From contig NW_015622543.1 in the NCBI RefSeq assembly GCF_000835495.1, positions 62,001 to 126,000 of the forward strand: DNA of 64,000 nt. Reading direction: 5' to 3'. The position numbers and the translations under genes were made by a program. Each line of letters begins with the position of its first letter. Within the stretch, counting starts at the first letter, position 1. The notes under the pieces were generated by a model. It ran no database searches. It saw only the letters and a program-made list of their open reading frames with translations, and was not told the DNA's origin. The DNA comes from Cladophialophora immunda (Eukaryota > Ascomycota > Eurotiomycetes > Chaetothyriales > Herpotrichiellaceae). This document shows positions 1 through 12,946 of this stretch, one piece after another.

Positions 1-55
1 GTCCCTGCCTGCCGAAAATCACCGCCAGGAATACAGCGCGCGGTGCAAGGAGAAG

Positions 56-3000
56 TCAGTTCTCGTCCTGGTCCTCATCCGTGCTCAATGCTGCGAGAGC
101 CATCTTCAGCTCCTGCACAATCTTTGCATCCAGTATGTTTCCGTCCTTTGCGTTTTGCCAGTTGACCTCTTTTTCGTCAGTCGGGACGGTCAGCTTTCGC
201 CTTGCCTCTTCCTTCATTGCAAGTGCGTCACGCAAGTCTTCAGCTATCGCTTTCCTATGCTCGTCGTAGCCCTTCAATGGCAATACAGTTGTGGGATCCA
301 CCGCGGCAGACGCGCCAGCATCCCGGAATGAAGAGAGTATGCGCGAGATAAGGGCTAGAGTCGCAGCCTCATTCGTCATGGTCAGGGTCAATATGTAGGT
401 CCCATTATAGGCCGCTGGCGGCGTAAGCATTAGACTCGTGCTTGCACGAACAAGTTGGTTAGGGAATCGATTGAGGAAAGCAGATACTTCCGGTACAATA
501 GCGCCTCCGACGGCGTGGAGGAGATTGAGGCAAAGTGGGAGGAATCCCTTCGCCCACAAACGGTAGAGATATCCGCAGTTGGGTCGAGTATCGGTATGGG
601 AGGCGCCTCCTGGAACACTCTGAAGCGACTCAGTCGTCTTAGAGGAAAGGAGGCGACCGAGGACGCCTTCCACGGCAAGCTCTTCCGCAACCGACGATAG
701 GGATGAAATAGAAGCCAAGAATTGGACACCGTATTCAGCGTAGCGAGGTAGAGTGCCACCTTCTGGTCTGGTGAGGACGTGTGACCATGAATAAAGCAAA
801 AGGCCGACCGAGATGATACCGGAGGAAGACAGTCGGTCAGACAATTCCACGGCGAATTGAGAGAGCGTGGGCAGTCTGAGAATAGTCTGCATCAATGTCA
901 ACAAGAGTAAAATGTCGCGTGGTCCGATAAGGTCGTCTTCCTCGTCGTCATCAGTCTTCAGCTTCCTTTCTTTTTGGTCCTGAAGGGCCAGAATAGCAGA
1001 TTTGAACCCTTCCACCACGACCATGGTCGTGATTTCGAGGAATGTTACATTTTCATGATCCTGGGTAATAACAGCCGTGGAGCTGCCGGGGATCATGGTC
1101 GGCTTCCGCTTTTTCTTGACGTGAAACTGGATGGTGAGGAGCAAAATGGAAAGGGTCGATCGCCAATATGTGAGGTCGTTGTTGATGATAGCTTGCTCAT
1201 AGGACCCATTTCTGAATCTGACGGCATCCCAAGCAGGTTCCAACAGTCCTACAAAGTCTGAACCCTTAACGCCAAAAGCAACAAGTTCGCGCAGGAGGAC
1301 CATCGACAGGTCCGCCCTCGTTTGAAATAGTGACTCGAAAAGCACTTCAGACGGATAAACCTGACAATTTGCTTTTAGAGCCTTTCGGATAATTTGTGCC
1401 ATCGCCTTCTGAACCTCGCGATCCTGAACGAAGAATCTGCAATGGTCAACACAAAACCGCTGTAGGCTCGAAAGCAGGGCCAGCTCCGAATCCACGGCTG
1501 ATAGATTCGTGTTCGCTCGTCTGAATTCTGCTGAGAATGACTGGCTGCTAGGTGTCCCTCGCCCACCCTGCCAGTATGAGTCTTTGCCCAACAACTCGCC
1601 GGCGTATTGGAGATCGTAGAAGAAGTTCAACCCGTATTCTCGTTCAGTCAGCCTCGTGCGTTTGACGTCGGAAACTACCAATCCATTATACTTGGCTGCA
1701 AAATTTCGACGCAGATTGGCGTGCAGTGAGGAATTATAGCTGGAAACTTCGACAGCGTTTGATGTGAGCCAGTTTACCAATGGTATGAAGATCTTGACGG
1801 CATTGAAGTCTCTCGCAACTTTAGCATGATGAAGATGAGTTGTCGCAATATCGGTGACACCAGCGGCAATCAAATTTTGCTGCGCAACATCGGTTTCGTT
1901 ATGGTGCTTGGGATCAAATCTGGTCACAAACGAGACGATCGTAGAGAAGAATTCGTTGGAGGAGAGATCCTTTGTTACCCAGGACCAATTTTGCTGCGCC
2001 TCCAGAGCAAAATCCAGGATCGCCCTCAAAACGATTCGAGGAAGAGTTGAGATATCTTTCATCTCTTTCATGGCAGACTGAAGGAATGTCGGACCGGGAA
2101 CGCACTTTCTAGGGACTTCCCCTGACTTCACACGTTTGGAGTTGTCCGGAGCAGCGCCAGTCAAGATGACCATCGCCAGCCATTGCTGAGAATCCTTGAC
2201 TAACAGAGTAAGCAGTTTCCAGAGTTCAGCACGTTCCTCTGGAGATTCAGACTTCTGGTCAAGGTGACGAACAAGATTGACGAAGTCGATACATGACAAC
2301 GACCCTAGATGGCCCAACAAAGATGAGGCCTGATATCGCTCCACATATCCCAAGGTGGAGCGCAACAACCTCAGACAAGGTTTGCGGACGGAAGATGGAG
2401 CTTGAAGCATCCGAACAGTGCAAGGCACTGCATCAAAGATATGCTTTTCGAGCACTGACAATGGGAGGTCTTGTAATTGGCCATATCGAACAAGCAGCGA
2501 TGCCAACGATAATACCGCGCTTACGTGCCGATCAAAGAACCCTTCAACGTCTAACACAGTTCTGTCAGTTGTGCTCGCTATGAAAGCGAGGCGTGTGATC
2601 GGGCTGATCGCAGCATCTTCTGGACCTGTCGATCGAAAAGAAGCCACAAGATATTTCGCCGCTCCAATAAAAGGCATTGTCAGCTGGTTGGAAGAACCTA
2701 TCGACGGGCCGTAGTCAAAAGCGTAGCGAATGATATCGTAAAATGAATCAGCAATTGACGTGCTGATACGGATCTGCTGAGCGGGTTCTTGAAATGACCA
2801 ATCTGAGATCTCTTGGAAGACTTGGAACATAATCTCCGTCGTGGCTGATAGCATCTTACTCTGAATACGCCACGCCACGGATACCGTTGGGTTCCGCACG
2901 GAGGTTTCGTTGGTTGATGAAAGGCCATGACCAGAATCTCTGAGTGCCAATTTGATCAGTGATTGGTACAAATCCGTGCACTTCTCCAAGAAGTCGAAGT

Positions 3001-5583
3001 TCCGCAGCGGTGCTTCCACTACAGTGACAATGCTGAGGATCGGTGAAGAAGCTGAATGATGACCAAGAAGACTCGTTCGACTGAGATTGGACCATATCAG
3101 ATGTGGCTTGATTTTCGTAAGGACATAAACGAAATGTATGCAAGATGTCATGACTCGACAATCAAATACCGATGCAGACCGACGGCGGAACGCTTGCAGC
3201 TCTTGTTCGAGTATATCAAAGATGTACACGACTACATCTGTCTCCGGAGAGAGATTGCTGCTGGCTTCGTCCAAAATCGAGGCGCAATGTTGCTCCATTT
3301 GGTCAGCAGAGTGACCATAAGAAGTGCTGGTCAGAATGGTCGATAAGAGCGTTACCAGAACACCAATGATCTCTGAAACTACCGCTTCAGGGTCTTCAAA
3401 TGGCGTCAAGGCAGTGACGAGCAATCCCATGTAACGCAGCTCCAGTAACTGCCCCATGTACGCCAGACCCGAGAACTCATATTGCCATCTGATGATCTTC
3501 GGAGATGCATCTGGGTCAGAGATAAGTTCACCAATTGCGCCAGCTGGGATGATCGACGTAGTCTCTGAGTCCTGGTATGCGTAGGTCAGCAGCTTGCTCT
3601 GTGAGAGATCCAGTACATTGACTGATTTATTGAGAGCCACAAAGCTGCCAGCTTCGTCCTCAAGGGTAGTCCTGTAATCAATGCCTTTGACTGCGGCTTG
3701 CGTAAAGGATACGAGTTTCCGAAGGCGAAATTCGACGTATTGCGTCCCATCCTCACTAAAGACAGGAGCCTTGGCCAATGCCCGACAGAAACGCAGAAAC
3801 GGCAAACACTCGTATGGAAACCTGGCGGCCGAAGTGTCGAAGAAGCCGTCCATGAGAAGGTTGTCCTCGATGAACTCCGTTGCCGGATCATAGACTTTCT
3901 TCTCGTAAGAGCAGTCCCGATTCGCTGACAATAAGGCGAGCTGCATTGATACCAACTCGGGGGTGTATCCTAAGAACGACTGCGATACGGCAATAAGTTC
4001 TTGTATAACTTGGAATTTGTAAATAGCCAATGTTTTCGAGGGAATGCCGGCCGATGCAGTGAGTAGTGTAATATAGTCAACGATGCGGCATCGATCAATG
4101 GCAGCGTCGAGTAAAATGACCGCTGGATCTTCGCTCGAGTTGAGTGTACTGAATCTATCCAGAAGATCTTCAAAGATCGTCTGTTGAAAGGAAGAGCCAC
4201 TACCAGCAGAACTTCGGCGGCCAGTTGCTGCATCAAATGTTGCGATTCCGTCAATCGTCCTTTGAACATGATGGCTCTCTCTGTTTTCCTTGATGGCGAT
4301 ACCCAGTTGTTTGATCTGGTGAACCACGATTGCCCATGCTAAGATCGCAGGACCAGCTTGTATATTCCCAGTCGCGGCTTCATTGACAAGCAGCTCATGT
4401 ATTTGAAAGGCACAGTCGAGGTCAAAGAAATACTCTCCTCGCGAGCCGTGCCGAACAGTTTGGCCAGATGATGCAGTTTTATTCAAAATGGCGACAGTGG
4501 AGCCAAGGTTGAGGAGAGACAACGATACCAGAGATGCTGTTGACTGTATTTTCTGAATGGCTGCAAGTTGGGTATCAATTTCCGAGCTGAAAGAGGCGAA
4601 AAACCCGACCGAGGACATGAGCTGGAGCCAAAGGAGAACCGTGTCCGAGGGTGGTTTCTCGTCTGAGGCCCGCAGCCTCAGTAACAGGATTTCCAGGATC
4701 ACACCAATTATTCGGAGACTTGCAGTATCCCCCACATCTTTGAGAAGACTCAGACCGGGCTCATCTAACTCCCAGGAACGACCGGATTCGAGATTCTGTA
4801 GCTGTGCTCGGATAAACTTGACGCCATTCTCGAAGTCCTCGGCAATGCCAGATCTCTCACGTCGTTCGAGGTTGGCGAATGTCTTCCCGGGCTGTGGTGG
4901 TGATGTCTCATCCGTATCCGACAACAAGCTCACATCCAAAAGTTCCTTTGCTAGGCGCAAGAGCATGACTTCTTGCTCCAAATGCTTGCGAATCAGGCGT
5001 GTTCGGCGCGCATTTCTAGAATTGAGGGTCTCTTCGTCTCTTGCGAGTGCACTCCCCCGCCCTTGAAAATTCCTGTCCACAAAATCTGATCCAAGGGCGT
5101 CTTTTAAACTCGCGACTTCAGCCTGGCAGAACCCCTCATGCAGTCTCGACTCAGAGCGATACTGCCATTCTAAAATTGCCAACCGCAAAGCCTCCTGTTC
5201 TTCGAGGTTCACCTGCTTGCTGAGCCACAAAGCGTCCTCCTTCAGCTCATCGCGATTGAACTGTCCATCCGAAGAGTTTGGTATCGCCGAAATTCGGGAG
5301 TCGAAGGCACTTTTTGAAGAGGCTGAAGGCGGAGGAAACGAGGGGAACGTAGACTTCAAAATTTCTTTAGTGTGATTGCCAGAGAGTAGCTTGGCTACAA
5401 AATCCCGCCTTGAGTCATCGTGGGAAAAGAGCGCGTCAAAGAGATCGTCCCAGGAACTGTGACTTCTCGTTAGCATGGCATTCGATATGCTGTTGCGGAG
5501 GGGCCGTACAGAAGGAGGAGCTCGCCAGCAAGACACTTCTCAACATTAGGAAGATAGTCCGGGTTCAGCGACCCACACGCCAT
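56..5583 (-). CDS. NUP192: Nucleoporin Nup192/Nup205 family, inner-ring scaffold
   Basis: A very large alpha-helical protein (about 1824 aa) matching the Nup186/Nup192/Nup205 family, inner-ring scaffold components of the nuclear pore complex. Recognition rests on length, continuous helical-solenoid composition without catalytic motifs, and the family-like N-terminal segment with ELKEDALWLSKQVNLEEQEA. The model has two exons: 5510-5583 and 56-5456. The 53-nt intron (5457-5509) has a GTACGG donor, a GCTAAC branch point and a CACAG acceptor, and joins in frame (LLLL then SWDDLF). The start at 5583 (MACGSLNPDY) replaces an intron-reading start at 5536; an in-frame ATG at 5736 is also possible. 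The acidic C-terminus ends DEDQDEN. The gene is divergent from the unknown gene at 6903. Family call is confident; exact N-terminus is less so. Confidence 0.88.
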
Positions 5584-6902
5584 ATCATCAGAAGCGGTCA
5601 GCCTGTTGGAAGCAACATTGAGGGAGTTGTTGGTCGTTGAATAATTGTTAGATGTGAACCAAATACTGAAACAAAGCGCGTCGCAAAAAGTCACAATGCT
5701 TCGCCGTAGTGATCTCAGCACGTGCAAGGCTGCCAAGTCTTGGCGTACCAGTGCCTTGCCGCAATGTCAACAACATCTTTCACACCTATGCAACTCGACC
5801 AAATCTCCCCAAACATCCTGCTAACGACCTCAGAAACTGATCAAGTGGCATTGGGACTACTACCTACTATCGGGAGCTCTCGAACAGGCAAGGATTGAGT
5901 CATTTCTTCATACTGGTTGCCATGCATCATATTGTTTCAAGCAGGGAAAGGAAACACAACAAAACCGCTCCACGGTTCACGAGCTGCATCAAACTCTCGT
6001 CCTGGATTTGAGGCGATAGGTCAATATTTAACCAGGCTTTACACCCCTTGGAAGATGCTCCGTCTCGAGCAGGTATTTCCCCAACGATTCTTGCTTTGGC
6101 ACAACCTCTGTTCGCGCCCCTTGGCCAGTCGAGCCATTGTGACCATGGGTCTACTCAAATCCACATAAAACCTGCTTTGCTGGCTTTGAAAACCAGCATG
6201 GGAGGCAAATTTAGCGCCAAATCCGTTGGAAGAGATTCTGGGTTGTGGACTTCTGTGGCAAGGGATTCACGAAACATATGAATGCGAATGAGCAATTCAT
6301 TAAGGTGCTCCCACACATTTCTTTCACAAATGTGGTATAAGACAAGAGCACGGCTTTCATCACACCGGTGCTCCCTCGAACCATCACGAACCATTCCACC
6401 CATATTCACAACTGACAGGCGCGATTTATATCATCGCGCCCTTTTCGATCTTTCACTATCACTTATTGTGGGTCTTCTGACCAAGTATGTGTGTTTTATC
6501 ACAGCTTCAGTCCCCTCTTCGCCATTCTTTTGTATAAATCCATCATCTCTCACGAGGTTTGAATCACCCTCTTCGGCTCACGTTGTGAGTACCCATCGCT
6601 TGTGTCCTACGTTTGGCCTCTATTTTGGATCTGCACATTTGCAGATCCAACAAGGTCCGTCCTTCGTACTATTCACCGGCACAGTGTCACCCTTCCGGAA
6701 CTTTCTCATTAAAATCAGATTTTTTTTCAAGCTGGTCCTTTTCAACCGGACCAGGTTTCCCTTCCCTTTCCTTCGATCATCTTTAGGCCGAGTTCATTCT
6801 GCGATCGCTCAGTTGCTGCAGTGTTGTGGCTTGTTTTCACACCAACACGTTGCTAGACTGCTATCAGCAAGGTATTAGAGACAACAACAACAAAGCCTAT
6901 CC
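5584..6902. other. Intergenic: divergent upstream region
   Basis: About 1.3 kb between two divergently transcribed genes. It holds only overlapping short ORFs without recognisable protein character. The part before 6903 is pyrimidine-rich (about 6710-6780), as is common in fungal promoters and 5' UTRs. A TATAAA-like stretch lies near 6534. No conserved element is supported. Confidence 0.4.
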
Positions 6903-8211
6903 ATGGACAAGGACGAGAAAGTCAAAGACGCGATTCCTGACTGCGGGGCCAATTTCAACACCAACACCTCCGCAAATGGCAAGCATGGAATGACCAAGTC
7001 AGAGCTGGCGCGCGCAAACAAGCAGAAGATAGCGGACAGAGAGAGGGGGGCTACCCAGGACGAGCGCGTTGAGTTTGCGGGTAAAGATTCTTCTTCTACG
7101 CAAAGCCATACTCTTTTACTGATACGGTACAGGATTGGATATGGATGCAGCATGCGAGCAATTCGAGGAGAAGATGACTTCCCGTAAGTTTATTCAATTT
7201 CAACTTTTATGGTCCCCCTCCATTCTTAGTGTGTACTTAAGTTGAGTTATCTCCCACCACAGGCGGTTATCGGCCCTTTGTCGACCAGAGTGGCTTCATG
7301 TACCTCTTCACACTGATAAGGGAGGATATATTGAAGAATCGGCTTGAGAAACATCGGATCAAGGTGCGCTATGCACCCGACTTCGCTTCCCAGCACGATA
7401 CCAAGTCCTCAATGTACCACCAAGCCAGCGAGGGGAAGCATCAGGGACCAAGAAAAGGTGTGTTTCTTGTGCAGTTCTGAGCTGCTCACACGCTAATGGG
7501 ACCCAAGGCAAGGTTTTCAGACCCTCCGAAGACCCTGAATCAAACTCCAGACTTCCATTTTGCCCAGTGCCGCTGTACTTCTTTCCCAAGCCATACCCAT
7601 TTTCGCGGAACCCTGTCATTGGAAGTGCCCTGCCTCAAGACCTCAGGCCCTCAAACCCCAAACTTCGTGTGCACATTCCCGACCCATATGCTCTGAGCCT
7701 ACAGCTTTTTGAGTCAGATTTAATATCGACTGGTCGCAGATCCACCAGGCACACCTCTTCCGCTTCGGTGGTCCCACAAGCAGGAAGCCGTCGAAACGTG
7801 AAGACATATGCATGCTATTCGATCAACACGCGATCGGGGATGATCTGGATACAGACACTGGCTCCCGTCGGCAGCACGTTTGACCTGGCTTGGGATATGT
7901 TCTGTAAGTTCTTCAACATGAGGGTGGGTGTTGAGTGGACGGATGTCTATGAGGGGTGGAAGAAAGGCATCCACTGCGTACAACCCTTGAGCGAGAAACC
8001 ACTTGGTGAGGACGGAGCAGATGATGGCGAGGGCTTCCGTGGCTCAAAGCCATCAGCGCTACAGTTCCGTGATGGACAAGATGAAGCAGCGGTCGAGTCC
8101 ATTGAAACCAGGAGTAGGAAGCCTAGCGTTACGGTGCTGATGAATATGCATGAGCATATCATGGATGAACGATTGGAGGTTCAGGCGAAGACTCCAGAAA
8201 GCGGATGGTGA
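6903..8211 (+). CDS. Hypothetical protein, four exons, no recognised family
   Basis: I do not recognise this protein. The four exons (6903-7080, 7133-7183, 7263-7457, 7508-8211) are each bounded by GT..AG introns of 52, 79 and 50 nt and close exactly in frame to 375 aa, so the gene model is strong although the function is unknown. The N-terminal 60 residues are basic and polar (GMTKSELARANKQKIADRER). Exon 3 gives a charged segment around FMYLFTLIREDILKNRLEKH. The C-terminal half has a Pro/aromatic patch (PLYFFPKPYPF), then a compact hydrophobic region with SGMIWIQTLAPVGSTFDLAW. No signal peptide, membrane span or zinc motif is visible. It lies divergent from Nup192 and convergent with IMP4. 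It may be lineage-restricted. Confidence 0.7.
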
Positions 8212-8346
8212 AGTAATCCTGGCCATCGAGATATGCTGAAAACTGTCCACCAGCGATTGTCATGTCATGCAAGACGACTGCTGCATAACAGTACAGTGAC
8301 ATCGACCTATTTCTTGACACTGTCATGCTGCATTATGAGCTTGAGT

Positions 8347-9237
8347 TCATAGATAATCTTTCTTGCGGCTGGTTCTTGTGTATTGGGTCAATGCCCATTC
8401 GATTTCGCCGCCAGAATCCTTCTCCAAAGTACCACCTCTTATCTCGAAGCATCTCATGCTCATTCTGGGTCCGACTTCAGCCAACTCGACGTCCCTGTAG
8501 CCGGTCTGCACAAAGACGTGATGCCGCACCTCGATACTGTCCTCGACATTCTTGAAGGTCACTACTCTGTTGCCGACTTTATGTGGGCCGTCCCGGGGAG
8601 GAAAGATGTGTTTGAGGATCTGGACCACTCGCTTCCCCAGCCGTGTCGTAAATCCCTCAAAGATCAAATGGGGATAGGACTCAGATACCGTCCCTCGTGA
8701 AGCATCAGGGATGTCTGCTCGCAAAACGACATTGTGTAGGGAGAAAGAAGCGGTTGGGCCATGAGGCAGGTGGGAAATGGTCATTGCAGTGGGCGTGCCT
8801 CGATGCTCGTGGAGGAGGATAATGTCGGTGAGGGCGGCGGCCTTTGCGCTCGCAAGAAGATTAGGGAGAATCAAGTTGCCTCGATTCAGGCGAATAGAGG
8901 TGGGTAGGAGCAGGCGAATTTCTTTGGAAAAGGTAGAGAGTCGTGTCGAAGGGCTACGGGAGGTTGTGACAAGTGGACGAGGGTCGGAGAGACCAGACAG
9001 CATTGAATACTCATCGTCCATGGACTCTTGTGCAGCAGCACTCTCGAGATCCAGGGATTCATCGTACTTGAAATCTTTGCGCAGAGAATTGTCATTGGCA
9101 ATCGACGGGTCAAGGGGTTTCCCAGTAGCAAGCGACTTTTTCAGCAGCGCCCGCTTCTCTGCAATGCTAGCATCTCGCAGTTGTATTGCGCGACGGTAGA
9201 TATAATCACGACGCTCGCGGGCTTGCCGACGTAGCAT
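8347..9237 (-). CDS. IMP4: U3 snoRNP protein Imp4 (Brix domain)
   Basis: A component of the U3 small nucleolar ribonucleoprotein in the nucleolus, needed for early 18S rRNA processing within the SSU processome, where it works with Imp3 and Mpp10. The single-exon 296-aa product begins MLRRQARERRDYIYRR, the characteristic Imp4 N-terminus, followed by the family's GKPLDPSIANDNSLRKDF-type segment and a Brix domain over about residues 90-270 (ending near GPRMSMRCFEIRGGTLE). Length agrees with yeast Imp4. It is transcribed divergently from UPF1, with about 415 bp between start codons. Confidence 0.95.
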   Translation of the reverse strand: MLRRQARERRDYIYRRAIQLRDASIAEKRALLKKSLATGKPLDPSIANDNSLRKDFKYDESLDLESAAAQESMDDEYSMLSGLSDPRPLVTTSRSPSTRLSTFSKEIRLLLPTSIRLNRGNLILPNLLASAKAAALTDIILLHEHRGTPTAMTISHLPHGPTASFSLHNVVLRADIPDASRGTVSESYPHLIFEGFTTRLGKRVVQILKHIFPPRDGPHKVGNRVVTFKNVEDSIEVRHHVFVQTGYRDVELAEVGPRMSMRCFEIRGGTLEKDSGGEIEWALTQYTRTSRKKDYL

Positions 9238-9653
9238 TGTGCTGACTTGGGAGGAATGGACAGATGGGAACGTAGAAAACCAAGAGCCAAAGAAAAATGA
9301 TGATTGTCAGATATAATTTTGGCGGAGAAATTTCGCCGCACTTGATCCGCATCGCGACCACCCACCTCCATATTCCTCCATCCCTCACTCTCCTTCGGTC
9401 ACTCATCTTCACTGCAAATCCTCCTACAACTACAACCCCGCGCATGTTTGACAATACGCCCCTAGCGACCTTTGAGAACTGGAGACCGTCGGAGGGGTGT
9501 GGAATCGCGACGTCTATGTGAAAACTGGGTGACCCTGTGGACTGCGCCGATCGGTCACCCTTCGCCTCATCCTTTTACGGTGGAAGCGCCAAAGGTTTCT
9601 CTTTGATGTGAGACTGTCCAGGAGTCAGACACTATAGAGATTGGTTTTTCAAG
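9238..9653. promoter_or_regulatory. Divergent promoter region IMP4 / UPF1
   Basis: A 416-bp interval separates the start codons of two housekeeping genes transcribed away from each other, so it must carry both promoters. It is CT-rich on the + strand around 9355-9440. No clear TATA box or specific operator can be assigned. Confidence 0.5.
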
Positions 9654-12600
9654 ATGGAGGCGTTCAGCAACATGGGGAACCACTTGGTTTCCAACTCCGC
9701 AGCCGCTATCAACGCCATCGACGACATCTCGACCGTTGACCCGGATGAGAGCGTCCTCAGCCTGGCCAAGGGTCCCAGAAGACGTCAACATGATGATGAT
9801 GAGTCAGAGAGCATAGAGGAAGACGACCTTGAGAGCCTCGCTTCCGCTGCTGTCGATGCGAATGGCAAGAAACATGTTCAAAAGGCTGAAGAAGAGAAGG
9901 AACTGCCGCCCCACGCCTGCGCGTATGTGACTACTCTACCCATTCTTCAAGAGACATTTCACTAATTGGTCCCAGCTACTGTGGCATCCACAATCCAAGT
10001 AGCGTCGTGCGCTGTTTAACATGCTCCAAATGGTTTTGCGCCGCTCGCGGAAATACCTCCTCCTCTCACATTGTCAACCACCTAGTTCGAGCCCGCCATA
10101 AGGAAGTCCAGCTTCATCCAAGCAGCTCTTTGGGCGACACTGTCCTTGAGTGTTACAATTGCGGAACAAAAAATGTCTTCTTGCTTGGCTTTATCCCGGC
10201 AAAATCAGACACCGTCGTCGTACTGCTCTGTCGGCAACCTTGTGCGGCGATGCCCTCCTCCAAAGACATGAACTGGGACACTTCGAGATGGCAGCCCCTG
10301 ATTGAAGATCGCTCATTTCTCTCTTGGCTTGTCGCACAACCCACCGACCAAGAACAACTCCGTGCCAGGCATCTGAGTCCTCAAATGATTGCAAAGCTGG
10401 AGGAACTTTGGAAAGAGAATGCCAACGCCACCATCACCGACCTCGAGAAAGCGGCGAATATCGATGACGAGCCTGCTCCAGTACTTCTGCGCTACGATGA
10501 CGCCTACCAATATCAGAATGTCTTCGGCCCATTGGTCAAGATTGAGGCTGACTATGATCGCAAGTTAAAAGAGAGTCAATCGCAGGACAATTTGGTTGTG
10601 CGCTGGGATCTCGGCCTCAACAACAAGCACTTGGCTAGTTTTGTGTTGCCCAAACTTGAATTAGGCGATGTCAAACTGGCTGTGGGAGATGAAATGCGGC
10701 TCAAATATACCGGAGATTTGCGACCAGCCTGGGAAGGCGTGGGCTATGTTATCAAGATCCCTAACAACCAGTCGGATGAAGTCACGATCGAATTACGAGC
10801 AAAGGGCGACCATAAATCCGTGCCTACTGAATGTACTCACAATTTCACAGCAGACTATGTTTGGAAGGCCACATCCTTCGATCGGATGCAGCTCGCCATG
10901 AAAACTTTCGCTATCGACGAGATGAGTGTGTCTGGCTACATTTTCCACCGCCTTCTCGGCCATGAAGTTGCCGCAGCTCCCATGAAGACCCAACTGCCCA
11001 AAAAGTTCAGCGTCCCTGGTCTGCCTGAGCTCAACGGCAGCCAAATCAATGCCGTCAAGTCTGTCTTGCAGAAGCCTCTGAGCTTGATCCAAGGCCCTCC
11101 CGGCACTGGGAAAACTGTGACTTCTGCCACCATTATTTACCATTTATCCAAGATCAATGGCGGCCAAGTCTTGGTTTGTGCGCCTTCTAACGTCGCTGTT
11201 GATCAACTCTGCGAACGCATACACCGCACAGGGCTGAAGACTGTTCGAGTGACTGCGAAATCCCGAGAAGATGTGGAGTCGTCCGTCGGGTTCCTCTCTT
11301 TGCATGAACAAGTTCGAATGAACGACAGCAATGTGGAATTGGTGAAGCTGAACCAACTCAAATCCGAACTAGGCGAATTGTCAAGCCAAGACGAGAAAAA
11401 GTACAAGTCCTTAACCCGGGCAGCGGAGCGGGAGATCCTTCAGAATGCCGATGTCATTTGCTGTACTTGTGTCGGTGCTGGGGATCCAAGACTTGCTAAG
11501 TTCAAGTTCCGCACCGTCCTGATTGATGAGTCGACTCAGTCAGCAGAGCCGGAATGCATGATTCCTTTGGTTCTTGGCTGCAAGCAAGTCGTCCTTGTAG
11601 GTGACCATCAGCAACTGGGACCTGTCATCATGAACAAGAAAGCTGCAAAGGCCGGTCTCAATCAATCCCTGTTTGAGCGTCTCGTCGTCCTTGGCTGTGC
11701 GCCAATTCGCCTGAATGTTCAGTATCGCATGCATCCCTGCCTGTCGGAGTTCCCATCGAACATGTTCTACGAAGGATCTCTGCAGAATGGCGTTACCATG
11801 CAGTACCGTCTCCGGAAAGATGTGGATTTCCCCTGGCCAGTTCAAGACGCACCAATGATGTTCTGGTCGAACCTCGGGAATGAAGAGATCTCCGCGTCAG
11901 GCACCTCATATCTCAATCGCACGGAAGCGGCCAACGTGGAAAAGATCGTCACGCGATTCTTTAAAGCAGGCGTCAAGCCTTCGGACATTGGTGTCATTAC
12001 CCCATATGAAGGCCAACGCAGCTACATTGTCAGTTCCATGCAAGCTACCGGGACCTTTAAAAAGGAAATGTACAAGGAAATTGAGGTTGCTTCAGTCGAC
12101 GCTTTCCAAGGCCGAGAGAAGGACTTTATCATCCTATCTTGTGTTCGGTCGAACGATCACCAGGGCATTGGTTTTTTGAGCGATCCCCGTCGTTTGAATG
12201 TGGCCATGACTCGAGCCAAGTACGGTTTTGTCATCCTCGGCAACCCCAAAGTCCTCTCAAAACACCCACTTTGGCATTACCTCTTGCTGCACTTCAAGGA
12301 ACGCAACTGTCTGGTGGAGGGCCCTCTGAACAACCTTCAGGTATCTCTGCACCAATTCAGCCGACCCAAACAGTCCTACCGGGGCCCACAGCGCTATCAA
12401 ATGGCATATAATCATGCTAGTCATATGGCAAGCGGTATGATGAATGGGAGGGCTGCTCCGCGCAACGATTACCGTGAGCCAGCAGGCTCCGTTGTCGGCT
12501 ACATACCGGACGACGTCTCTTCCATCCATTCATCTGCCATGGGCGGAGTAGGTGTTCCCGCGGGCTATCCACCAATGTTCCAAGGGTTTACGCCCGACGC

Positions 12601-12946
12601 GTGGCCCTCCCTCCAAAATACTCAGGCTCGTCGCCAGAATGGAGTCAAAGCGAGAGCCGTTCCGAGTAGTGTGGCGGGAGAATCTACGGTGGCGACTGAG
12701 TCCGACATCACAGGCAGCGTTCTTGGGCAAGGCGGAGTCAGCCTGGATCAATTGTCCATTCATGACACCAACAAACAGCCGAGTTACAACCAGGCGGATC
12801 GACTCAAGAGATATGTCGAAGGCGGGGTGACTGCATCTGGCGGTTATGTGTCGAACCACAAGCTCGGCAAGCTTGCGCACGAAGATGAGGACGCCAGGAG
12901 TGTTTCGACTGCATTTGCCAGTCAAGTTGGTGGAAGTTACGACTGA
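9654..12946 (+). CDS. UPF1: ATP-dependent RNA helicase Upf1/Nam7 (nonsense-mediated decay)
   Basis: Superfamily 1 helicase that drives nonsense-mediated mRNA decay in the cytoplasm with Upf2 and Upf3. Two exons (9654-9922 and 9976-12946) with a 53-nt intron give 1079 aa, the usual size for fungal Upf1. After an acidic N-terminus comes the Cys/His-rich CH domain starting at [18 protein letters not shown] and including CYNCGTKN. Then come a 1B-type beta domain and the helicase core: Walker [10 protein letters not shown] (about residue 462), the Walker B position LIDESTQ (about 607), QYRMHP (motif IV region), and [11 protein letters not shown] and NVAMTRAK (motifs V/VI). The low-complexity C-terminal tail, rich in Gly, Ser and Gln, is typical of the family. 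The start is set by the first exon supplying the first CH-domain cysteine. Confidence 0.97.

Noticed and set aside
6282..6878. 198-codon + strand frame upstream of the unknown gene
   Set aside because: Phe/Ser/Leu-rich translation of a pyrimidine-rich promoter; no domain or signal-peptide logic.
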